64,000 bases of DNA, from positions 18,145,079 to 18,209,078 of the forward strand of contig CM049307.1 of assembly GCA_026874595.1 (NCBI GenBank), read 5' to 3'. Below are positions 24,373-33,869 of this stretch, one piece after another. The translations under genes and the position numbers were made by a program. The notes beneath the pieces were generated by a model. It searched no databases. It was not told where the DNA came from and saw only the letters and a program-made list of their open reading frames with translations. Source of the stretch: Sipunculus nudus (lineage: Eukaryota > Annelida > Sipuncula > Golfingiida > Sipunculidae). The first letter of the stretch is position 1. The number at the start of each line of letters is the position of its first letter.

Positions 24373-24947
24373 TAGTCCGTTCCAGCACCCCTGTCCACCT
24401 GCCAGTCATTTTTCGCGATTATTTGGGGTTTTTTTTGCGAATCAAATAACGCCAAAACTTTATGACCTTGGGGCAAAAAGAGGAAAAGAAAACCTAATTA
24501 ACTATTATGGAAATAATAGCCTACCTTATGTCATTTTCCTGTAAACAATTTAAAACCATTTTATGGGTAACTATTCTATTCTGTAGCGACATCTTGCCAC
24601 ACATCTGTGAAATGGGCATATCAGGGAAAAGTGATGACGTCACAATAGACGTGAAGTACTAAAGAGGCACCAACATTCACGGAACCAATAATCAAGAGCT
24701 GCTGACCCCTGTATATAGCGGGACTTGTTTTCTCCGCGTGCACGCGCTTCACTGTAACGTCACATTACTTTATATCCATATCCAAGGAGGATAAACAATG
24801 GTCACTAATTTGAGACGCCATGAACCACGGATATATATGAGACATATCAACCAGGCCATTGGTGCATATTTTGTTTGGCAGAAAAGTCTTATGTTGAGAT
24901 AATCGCGGAAAACAGGTGAACAAGGGGGGGGGGGATGAAACGGACTA
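24373..24947. mobile_element. MITE-like element, ~575 bp, TIRs, TA flanks
   Basis: The left end (TAGTCCGTTCCAGCACCCCT from 24,373) is mirrored at the right end (reverse complement from 24,947 begins TAGTCCGTTTCATCCCCC), and both continue to CACCTG about 20-30 bp in. The dinucleotide TA lies directly outside each end (24,371-24,372 and 24,948-24,949), consistent with a Tc1/mariner-type TA duplication. The interior has no transposase. Confidence 0.65.
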
Positions 24948-25269
24948 TAGACAAGTTAACACCGTCAAGGCGTCGCAAAGTAAATATATTTATTTCATGC
25001 TTATTTAAATAATCCTAAATCGCAACATTACTTCCTTTGATAAAAACTAATTTGTAGCGGCAAACAAAATATATTTGAAAGAAATATCGCGAAACATTAG
25101 TTGGACAGGGGTGTACACACTGATAAAAGCACACATGAAACAGGCAAAGGTGAATAAATACACATGGAATAAAGTAACTTGCATATTCCTGATTCCGCAG
25201 TTACTGTAATTACATTGTAATAAAAAAAAAAGTTCAAATACAGAAGTGATCATAACAAAGCGAATAAAA

Positions 25270-25860
25270 AGTCACTGCATAAAATACAGTGTCTCTGAGA
25301 TATCACCTTAAACAGTTATTGTGTTGAAGATATCATCTGAAGTATGTTGTGCGTTTAGGATATCAACTTTGATCAGTCACAGAGATGGTACAATATGAGG
25401 TCTTTCTGCATGACTTTATATCAAATGAACATAAAAGCTATTCGTATGCAACCAATGCCCTTATATCACCTGAAATCTGTTGTGCGTCTAGGATATCATC
25501 TTAGATCAGCAACGGCGATAATACAATATAAGTTTTTTTTCAGCATGACTTATATCTCGTGTTCATTAAAGCTTATTGCATGCAACCAATTGATACCGCT
25601 GATATCACCTTTGTGTCTCAAATATCACCTAAGATCAGTCGCAGAGATAATACAATAGAAGTTTTTTTTTCTGCATGACATATCTCATAAACTTTAAAGC
25701 TATTTGTATGCAACCAATACACTAAACATGTATATCACTTGAAATATGTTGTGCATCTATGATATCACCTTAGATCAGTCACAGAGATAATACAATATAA
25801 GGTCTTTCTGCAGGACTTATAACACATGGACATTAAAGCTAATTGTATCTACCAATACAT
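25270..25860. repeat. Tandem array, four units of ~130-140 bp
   Basis: GATCAGTCACAGAGAT or close variants followed by ACAATATAAG occur near 25,371, 25,505, 25,634 and 25,773. Units also share ATATCACCT, GTTGTGCGTCTAGGATATCA and TATGCAACCAAT. The array lies about 500 bp beyond the stop codon of the glycosyltransferase gene. Confidence 0.85.
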
Positions 25861-25890
25861 CCGACAGTCCAGTTACCTAGACTTTATATG

Positions 25891-25896
25891 TTTATT
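25891..25896 (-). promoter_or_regulatory. Possible polyadenylation signal AATAAA
   Basis: The only clear AATAAA that I saw on the - strand within 0.5 kb downstream of the glycosyltransferase stop; about 460 bp after the stop codon. Assignment is by position only. Confidence 0.35.
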
Positions 25897-26162
25897 TTTT
25901 TATAAAAGTATAAACGACTTACTGTCCGACGAGATACAAAATTTAAGCTTTCGAACAATAACATAACCATGAAGCTTGATTCTTATATTGGTTGTAGTGG
26001 TTTTGAGTTCTGAAGACAAAGCAATCCTGAAGCTACGTTTGCGTAAAACTGATGGCACCTTTCATGTACAAACGGCCCCGAAACTTTGATTTTGTTTGAG
26101 GGCCTTATATGCCTTTTCCCTCTCTGTTCATGCAGTACGAAGAACAGTCGCTCATTTATATG

Positions 26163-26185
26163 TATGTGTGTGTGTGTGTGTGTAG
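26163..26185. repeat. (GT)n microsatellite
   Basis: Short GT-dinucleotide run in the 3' flank of the glycosyltransferase gene. Confidence 0.9.
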
Positions 26186-26358
26186 TTTGCTCTACAATTT
26201 AATTTATACATGCCATTTTCTTGTGTATCCTTGAATATATTTACATAAACGTACATGCAATGATTTTAAAGCAAAAACAAAAAAACAGAGTTAACTTAAT
26301 AAATTACTCTTTTGCTAAAACAAATCATCAAATAAATTTTTAATTATTTTACTACCTG

Positions 26359-27816
26359 TCATGCACCAGGCGAAATCTTAAAATACAGAGAGTGAAACTT
26401 GATCACAGAAAACTTTTCAAAGGCTTTAACAAAATCTGCCAGTTCCTTAGCAGTGGGTCCAACCGCTGAATTTTTAGGGGTTAATATTTTATTTGGCCCT
26501 TCTAACTTTGGTTTAACCTTGTTGAGTTTGTCGGTTAAGACAACTATTGGTGAACTGACGGACCCTCGTACAAACGCAGGCACACGAGGATTCTGTAGGA
26601 AATTGTGTTCGCGATACATGTTGTCATGTGCCTTATCCCATTTCACAATATCAACAACCTTGTCCAAAGGACACACCTGTTTTCCTGAGTTCCCACAATG
26701 CATCACCGGAAGTATCAATGTTCTGTTCAATATGGCGGATACACTTAACGCAGTATCCAATGCACTGCGCTCATCAGCACCAAAAGTTGGTATACAGTTG
26801 TCATATGTAAAATATTTGCGCGTGGTGCTAGAATAATACTGATTCTGGTCCAAGTACCATGCTCCTAGTTCCCGAAATCTGTACCGCTTCATGCGAAACC
26901 AGAAACTCCAATTGTTATGGAATATAACAAACTTACTGATATCATATGTGTGAATATTGACTTGGACATGGTGTATCTCATACCCCGTTGGAAACTGGTC
27001 GAAGGGCAGTGTCCCATATTTAAGTGTATGTTCCTTTTGTGATTTCTTCATCTGTTCGTTTAAGACCACCTGATCCCATGAATTGGGGTGTTTGCGCATG
27101 ATATCTACAGAACGTCTAAGCAACTGCCTGGTATTTTCAGTGGCTCGAAATAAAACAATACCAACGCATAGTTTATCAAAACCCCCTCTGTTGTCTATCT
27201 CTATTTCTATATCACAATCTTTACATTTGAAAAACGGAAACGGATTTTTAACAAAAACATTATCCAGATCAAGAAGCAGCACCGTGTAACCAAGGGAAAC
27301 TAGTCGGTAAGACATGATAAATTTCATTGCGCCCTTCTTTTTGAATTCTGGGCTCAGAAAACGATGTTCATTTTTGGATAGACTTGTCAGTGAAGTTTCG
27401 AGGTACGCCAAGCAGCCGTGTTCTCGGAGTTGCTTGTTTGAGTATTCTCCCAAAGTGACAGGTAGTAAATTGTTCACCTTGCACATTCGTGCAGATTCGG
27501 CAAAATTCAAGAACATCTCAACATATGCGTCATCTAGAATGGCAATGGTGACCACTCGTCGAGGACCGGCTGGAGTGTAGGTGGCAACCCTGTCTGCGAT
27601 ACAGGCAAGGTCAGTGCTGTTGCAGCCTCCCGTTGGCGGAATAGTAGAAGTTTGCGTGCTCGTATTATTGGCTGGCTTACCCTTCATGGGATTTAGCATG
27701 TGCGCAATCTTTATGATTTGATGGCCGTATTGGTAGGTGGACGGAATCATCAACAATATTGTAAAAACTGTAATCACACATATGGTTACAAGCACCCCAC
27801 GTTTCAAAGTCGACAT
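26359..27816 (-). CDS. GT77-like type II membrane glycosyltransferase (nucleotide-diphospho-sugar transferase fold)
   Basis: The 485-residue protein has a short N-terminal cytoplasmic tail, one hydrophobic segment at about residues 8-28 (signal anchor), a Ser/Thr/Pro/Asn-rich stem (about 45-65, with N-x-S/T sites) and a lumenal catalytic region: a Golgi type II enzyme. The metal-binding DxD motif is D183-L184-D185 in LLLDLDNVFVKNPFPFF, typical of the nucleotide-diphospho-sugar transferase family (Pfam Nucleotid_trans, CAZy GT77). WDQVVLNEQ (247-255) is also family-like. Residues 340-410, with ALSVSAILNRTLILP and CPLDKVVDIVKWD, resemble the C-terminal region of plant XEG113-type arabinosyltransferases. 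Donor and acceptor are unknown. The start has good context (GTCAACATG) just after a splice acceptor. The whole coding region is one exon; a donor-like CAG/GTAGTA follows the stop, so a further exon cannot be excluded. Confidence 0.88.
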   Translation of the reverse strand: MSTLKRGVLVTICVITVFTILLMIPSTYQYGHQIIKIAHMLNPMKGKPANNTSTQTSTIPPTGGCNSTDLACIADRVATYTPAGPRRVVTIAILDDAYVEMFLNFAESARMCKVNNLLPVTLGEYSNKQLREHGCLAYLETSLTSLSKNEHRFLSPEFKKKGAMKFIMSYRLVSLGYTVLLLDLDNVFVKNPFPFFKCKDCDIEIEIDNRGGFDKLCVGIVLFRATENTRQLLRRSVDIMRKHPNSWDQVVLNEQMKKSQKEHTLKYGTLPFDQFPTGYEIHHVQVNIHTYDISKFVIFHNNWSFWFRMKRYRFRELGAWYLDQNQYYSSTTRKYFTYDNCIPTFGADERSALDTALSVSAILNRTLILPVMHCGNSGKQVCPLDKVVDIVKWDKAHDNMYREHNFLQNPRVPAFVRGSVSSPIVVLTDKLNKVKPKLEGPNKILTPKNSAVGPTAKELADFVKAFEKFSVIKFHSLYFKISPGA

Positions 27817-27837
27817 GTTGACCCGGTCTGCTCAGAT

Positions 27838-27876
27838 CTGAAAAGACAACCAAAAAAGAAAACGAGAGAAAACAGT
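27838..27876 (-). promoter_or_regulatory. 3' splice acceptor upstream of the glycosyltransferase start
   Basis: On the - strand a pyrimidine-rich tract (TTTTCTCTCGTTTTCTTTTT, then GGTTGTCTTTTCAG) ends in CAG at 27,840-27,838, 21 nt before the ATG. This implies a non-coding 5' exon farther upstream, which I could not place. Confidence 0.65.
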
Positions 27877-29300
27877 CCAAATTTACGTCAGCATCACAGT
27901 AATATAAGTTTTAGGTAATTTGTAACTCGTGCCAGTGATGAACTGATGTGAACTGTGGAACTACCTTCATAAATAATATTACAGTTCAATCCAGCAGTTC
28001 ACTTTCTCATCTTTAGGTTTCATGTAATGTCTGGCTGACTCTGCGTACATATAAATGAACTAAAGGTAATTAATGTTAAGAAAAATCCTTTTTGATGGAT
28101 GCATGTGCTTGCGTACCTACATGCTGTTAGTAAACGCGGTTATGTCGACAAACAGAAAATAAAAAAATTTTTTTAAGTGGTTGGATGCATATTTTAGGAA
28201 GTTGAAAGGTCACTTGGTGTCAACTTGTTCGTCTGTCTTGCCGTCAGATGTCTTCTTGGCGAGCCTCCACATATTATATTAACAAGTCAATATAAACAAA
28301 ACAACCTGTGTGCGCTGTGATCGGCATTTTCTGGCCTGTTTTTTTTAAGGTTCAAGGAATTATCTTAAACTAAAAGACGTCAGAAATTGGAATGGTCTTC
28401 TTTAAGGACTTCCTAATGTCATGCTTCTTAGCGATACACGTTTATTAAGCCCGGGTCCAAAGGACGAGAGACATGTAGGGGTTAATGTGATGTGGCAGGC
28501 CTGACAGATCGGTTTTGCAAGGGCGTTTTGCAACTTTGCAACTTCCGCATATATGAAACAAAAAACCAAAGATAATCTTTTTTTTCGTTTGTTAAGATTG
28601 CTGTGTTGCTTGTTAATAAAGAAGCTCATATATCTGTCTCAGGGGTGATATAAACAAGTTTCTTAACAGGAATTCCCTAGAGTTCATTAAAATGCAGGCG
28701 GAGTAAGCCAGAAAGCACATAAATTCTATAGAAAAAGTTGGTGACTATATAGCTGGATTTAATAAACAACGGGAATACTTTATATTAGCCCCTCTCCTTC
28801 AAATGAATAAACTGTACTACTAACTGAGTCAAAATATGGAGTAAGGACCTAAAAATGCATCGGCGATTCAAAATACTCGATATTCAAGCAAATTTGCCGA
28901 AAGAATACTAAAACATGCGACGATCCTTGAAATAGTTCATATGAACAACACGTAGATTAGCATTAACAATGATACCTGTAAGTAAAAATGGGCATGATTA
29001 TTACGCGAATGATCGAGTCAGGGGCGTCAAACCCAGCGGTGAGCTGTTCAGTCTTGCTCTGTTTTCTACCCCATATTAAATCATTATGCAATCATGCCTA
29101 CGGCTCGATAATAATATTTCCGTCATTTTTCACAACAGGTACATTTTCATCATAGCAATCGATAGATATGTTTGTCTACTTTCTAATCCCCCCTCCCCCC
29201 GCATTTCAGAAATCTGGCCGCATGAATAAAAGCATGTCTCGCACGGGTTTCTGGGCGATAACCGACTTGGAGCGGTCCAGGAAATGTCTGGTTACCATAG
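27877..29300. repeat. No gene; member of a dispersed repeat family at 28,270-28,760
   Basis: 28,270-28,760 shares ordered segments with 31,430-31,700 and 47,120-47,500: a CGCATATATG(A/C)AAC block, a GTTTGTTAA or GTTTGTCAACA block, and AGTAAGCCAGA. The remainder is non-coding upstream sequence of the glycosyltransferase and should contain its promoter, which I could not identify. Confidence 0.55.
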
Positions 29301-29305
29301 AGATC

Positions 29306-29402
29306 AGGGGCGTCAATATAGGGGGGATGGGGGGTATATTTCCCCCCCCCCCACATTTTGGCAGGGGGACGATCAATGAAATCATCCCCCCCCCCACCTT
29401 TC
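29306..29402. repeat. GGGGCG-led segment with two poly(C) tracts
   Basis: CAGGGGCGTCAATATAGGGG is followed by C-runs near 29,341-29,351 and 29,387-29,397. Same type of sequence as other poly(G/C) loci in the window. Confidence 0.6.
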
Positions 29403-29999
29403 AGAGAAAAATATTATAATATTGCAAATGCAATATATTAATGAATATATTAAAGACTTTGGATCTATTAACTAAAAAATGTTAATTCTAAACCTTGCTT
29501 AGAATTCACAAAATAACTTATTTTCTGAGACATTATAATTATTGAAATATGATTTAGTATCTATATATTAATAGCGTAAGGCGATTTTTGTGATTTACGT
29601 ATCTCCTCTGATACCGCCGTACGGATTGCCGTGATTTTTTACATACATATGCTCCGGGATTGTCCGAAGAGATTCCACCCAATTTTATTTGCAATATTTG
29701 CGTATTGCGTGCATAATTAATAATTTTAATATTTGATCCCCCGCGGGCGCCTCTTTTCTTTGTGTCTTCGGGCCTGGTAACACAAAGGCCATAGAGTGTG
29801 TGATCGCGGGACAGGGTTTTACTCCGGGGGCCCTATCTTGGGTTTTCTTACATTTTGCGGTGACTGGCCCGATATAATCCTCATCGGCGATCCCTTCTCA
29901 AAAGGGAAATCTTTGAAAGAATTGTTTTGCAGGAGCCCTCTTCGTGACCTGATATGCTTGAGTGCACATCTATCGGGTCACATGAATGGATAGGCTGAA
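29403..29999. repeat. No gene; first member of a dispersed pair at 29,561-29,640
   Basis: AATAGCGTAAGGCGATTTTTG followed by CCGTACGGATTG (29,570-29,630) has a diverged partner at 30,960-31,040 (AATAGCGTAACGCGATTTG, CCGTACGGATTG). Confidence 0.6.
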
Positions 30000-30269
30000 A
30001 AAAGGAATGGTTCTCAGGCACTTTTATTTCAAAAACCTGTGAGGCCGGGCGATATTTTACCTTTGTTTTGTATGTTTCGATAAAAATTTCATATGATCAG
30101 GAAAAAAAGGAAATTAACAGTAAACACACAAAAGAAATTCATAAAAAAGGAAATCTGATCAAAATGGTATTATTTTATCTTCTTGAAAGATAAAAATCAA
30201 AATAAATTTTTTTTAAGCGGGGGGGGGGGGGGGGGGGGGGGAATGCGGTGCCTGAGAACCATACCTTTT
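30000..30269. mobile_element. 270-bp inverted-repeat element with internal G23 tract
   Basis: The left arm 30,000-30,021 (AAAAGGAATGGTTCTCAGGC) and the right arm 30,248-30,269 (reverse complement AAAAGGTATGGTTCTCAGGC) match with one mismatch in 22. A run of 23 G is at 30,219-30,241. MITE-like; no target duplication was confirmed. Confidence 0.6.
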
Positions 30270-31089
30270 ATTTTTGTATTGGTCTTATACAGTCGCATGC
30301 ACTTGGTCGCACGAAGTGCAGGGCTTTGCATGCGATTGAGATCCTTGACAAATATTCACCAACACATGTAGGCCTTTATAGATGTAAAGAAAATGTTAAT
30401 CAAATTCATGATGTGAACATGTGTTGAGTGGCACCACCAAAGTTATAAACACATAATACTGAATTAAGATTTTTTTTTTTTACATCGAGACTTTTTTCTC
30501 ATTACTGCAGTTTAAAATGTAAAACCCCTGTAAAAATGTATATTTAATACGTTTGTACTGGTATTTGTTTGTTTTACATGCGTGTGCCATCACATTTGCA
30601 ATTACGTTTATGTATTGCTCTTTGTTTTAAAGACTTTTAAATCTTTCATTCAGTATGTATACTTAATGCGTATTAGCCATAGCCATCATTGTTACAAATA
30701 AAACTGGTATTTTTTGCATTTCCTTATAAGGTCTATTCCGTGGACGGTTTCTTTGTATGTATATGTAATACTGTTGATCAGTTTCTCATGTCACATGATA
30801 CATGTGTTGGTGACTATTTGTCAAAGATCCCCACCACATGCATGTTAGACACTGGTTTCGGGTGACCGTGTTCGACAGTACGCTGTTCCGATACATGTTC
30901 CGAACGCCGTTCCGAAATATATTTATCCACAACACCATACATATAATGAATCTATATATAAATAGCGTAACGCGATTTGTGTGATTTTCCGTATCTCCGG
31001 ATATTCTGTGGATTTCCGATACCACCGTACGGATTGTCGTATTCGTCCCAAACCGCTAGTATTTGCTAGTATATATATAATTATATATC

Positions 31090-31138
<49 letters not shown>

Positions 31139-32074
31139 GAATATGTCACTCAGAGACGCTGAAAAGGTATTTATATACACGTCTATATATATATTTATAT
31201 TTATACAAAGTCATCCCCCTACCCTGGAAGATAAATTTACGCCACTGATAGAGATTGATATACATTTTGGATTGTGAGTTCACATGTTTTCTTTTATGTT
31301 GATTCATCACTCGTAGCCTTATATCAAAGGGGCCAAATCACCTATTGACCTTTATGACTAATGGTAATCCCCAGGAACTTTCATAAAAAATAAGCCAGAA
31401 AACGTGGATATCACCGCACACAGGCTGCTTTTTTAAATATAACAAGGTGTTTATAATGCTTTGGAGACCGCCAAATTAATCAAAACAAATTAAACAAGGG
31501 CTACTCCTGCAAGTCAGATAAGTCAGATTTTTGCAAATGGCGTTAAGCAACAAGTGACCTTTCTACCTCCGCATATATGCAACCTACCACCTAAGGTTAC
31601 GTTTTTCCCGTTTGTCAACAATTCTGTGTTTACAAACCCGTTGTTGATAAACAAGTTCACACATCCTTCACGAATGACTAATAAGAACTTTTCACAACCA
31701 TAATTACCTTTAGATGATTAATATATGCACAGAGGAAGCCAGGAATCTTAAATTCTTTTTCAAAGGGGAGGTAATAGGGCACCTTTGAATTACGGGTTGT
31801 TTACCACGATATCGATCAACTAGAATGGATGGCCGTTGCAGTGCGCTTTCCCGTATGACTTGAGCCACGACACAATTATAGGCTAACAGGTCCAAATTTT
31901 TTTTATAAATTGTGTACACAATTAATATTAGTATAGCGACGGTCAAAGAATTTTATATCTATATAAATAATACTCAGTTTTGTTTTCTCCACATCGGGTT
32001 TCACTTTGATGAGGACCGGCCACACTCATCGTCGGTGAGCTCTTCTGGGACCAGTGTATAACTAGATAAAGTAT
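30270..32074. repeat. No gene; dispersed repeats and (AT)n at 31,090-31,135
   Basis: Contains the second copy of the CCGTACGGATTG repeat (30,951-31,045), an AT microsatellite, and at 31,430-31,700 a member of the family also found at 28,270 and 47,120. AT-rich non-coding otherwise. Confidence 0.55.
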
Positions 32075-32905
32075 CTTTTCAAGATACGCCTAAAACCACT
32101 TTTTGATGATATTAATTCATTTTTGAAAATGCGAAAGTGCTTATAAATTGCACAAATATGGGTCAAGATTAACCAAAAAATGATCAGTTTGAAAGATTCA
32201 TAAGTCGATGCCTTCCACTAAATAAGAACAAAGTCCAATCAAAACCCTTGATCCTATGGCGCTAACAAACAAATGATGCCCAAACTCTGCTGTGACTTGA
32301 CCTTGAGAGCATGTGTTAAGGTAATGAGCAGACTGAGTACCATAACACAAACTCATGAATAATGCAGGGGTTGGTCCAATTCTGATGAATAATAAAGGAG
32401 CCAATACCACTGATGAAGGTATCCTGTTTGACTAAGTTTCATGTCTAAATTAGGCCAAAATGACCTAATTTTAGAAAACTATGTGAAATCAGAATGCTGC
32501 AATACTGATACATAAGAAAATTTGACAGATTGCCAAAGACACGCCAAAAGCTACTTTTTCATGATATTGAGCCACTGGTGGAAATGCAAACGTGCTAATA
32601 CATTGAACAAACATAGGTCAAGGTCAACCAAAAATTAATCAGTCTGAGTGTCCTTTGTCGATGCTTTCAAGTAAATAAAACAAAATCCTATAAAACCCTT
32701 GATGCTATCTCGCTAACAAACAAATGATGCCCAAAGTCTTCTGCGACCTGACCTTGAGAGCATGTGTCAAGGTCATTAGCAAAATTGTAACTATGACGCG
32801 AAATGATGAATAATGCATGGTTTGGTCCAATTCTGATGAATAATAGAGGGGCCAATAGGATTTGTACAAGCATGCTGTCTGACCTAATGTTATGACTAAA
32901 TAACC
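32075..32905. repeat. Two-copy tandem duplication, ~451-bp period
   Basis: GCTAACAAACAAATGATGCC starts at 32,261 and again at 32,712. Upstream (ACTTTTTGATGATATT) and downstream (CTTGAGAGCATGTGT, TGGTCCAATTCTGATGAATA) segments are paired in the same order. Copies are clearly diverged. Confidence 0.85.
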
Positions 32906-33869
32906 TTGACATTAGTCAATAGCGATTTTGTCCGCATTCTGCATTTCGTACATAGGGAATAAATATCGTTCGTCGAATACGCACACACCTTGTCAAGTCA
33001 ATGCGTGATGATTCTATAGTCACTCAGACACTGCACGTTTGACATACTTTTTTTTTGGGGGGGGGGGGGGGGGGTACTAGTATGTAAATTTCTTGAGTTT
33101 AACAAATATTTTCCCATGATAATCAAGGTTTTGTAAGTAATATGTGATTTAAAAAGTCTATTATTGAGTTGCGTTTCTCCTCCAATACGTTTAAAAAGCA
33201 ACCGCTCATATTTGATAAACGCTTCGTCACGTGATCGCATTCAGGATAAGTTGTTTTCTTTTGTGCTTTTTCGTGCCAACTTGCCCCACAATTTATAACT
33301 TTAACAACTGATTCCCATTAGTACATTTTTCTCCAGTGCGCTTGAGCCAAAGACATTATGGCCTCCATACATGTCACCATTTTTGGGCCGGGTGGGGCTG
33401 GTATGTTTGTGCATCCTGGGCCCAGTTTTTTCGGAAGGGATAAGGGGTTTCCCCGAGTGGTATTGAATGTCTTGCCGGGAATAATAGACCCTGCCATGGA
33501 TGTTCCGCGTGAATCACTGGTGTACTTTTTGAAAAATACACATTAATAGTATACATGGTGAAGAATATAAATTAAAATTTTACATGATGAAAAGTGTACA
33601 TAAAAGTACCATTGTAACGAATATGCCGCTTACCATGTGTAATTGCATATTTTGAGTGAGTTCTTTCGCCATGCAGCGGGGGATGCAGTGAGTCGGTCTG
33701 TTAATTATCTGTGTAGCGTGGTCGTTAAGTGGAGCATGGTGGCGTTATGGTTGAGGCGCAGAGTTGATGGGTCACGTCCCGTTCAGACAACCATCCACGC
33801 GAAGGGTGCGCTCTCTCCAACATGAATGAATGGGCACTGGTCCTCGGCGGCAGGCAGTTATGGCTCAGG
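32906..33869. other. No gene seen; G18 tract at 33,057-33,074
   Basis: Non-coding. Short open frames overlap on both strands at 33,358-33,556 without recognisable content. Confidence 0.5.

Noticed and set aside
26399-26836. 145-residue + strand frame
   Set aside because: It is antisense to the glycosyltransferase coding region, whose motifs and splice context are convincing.
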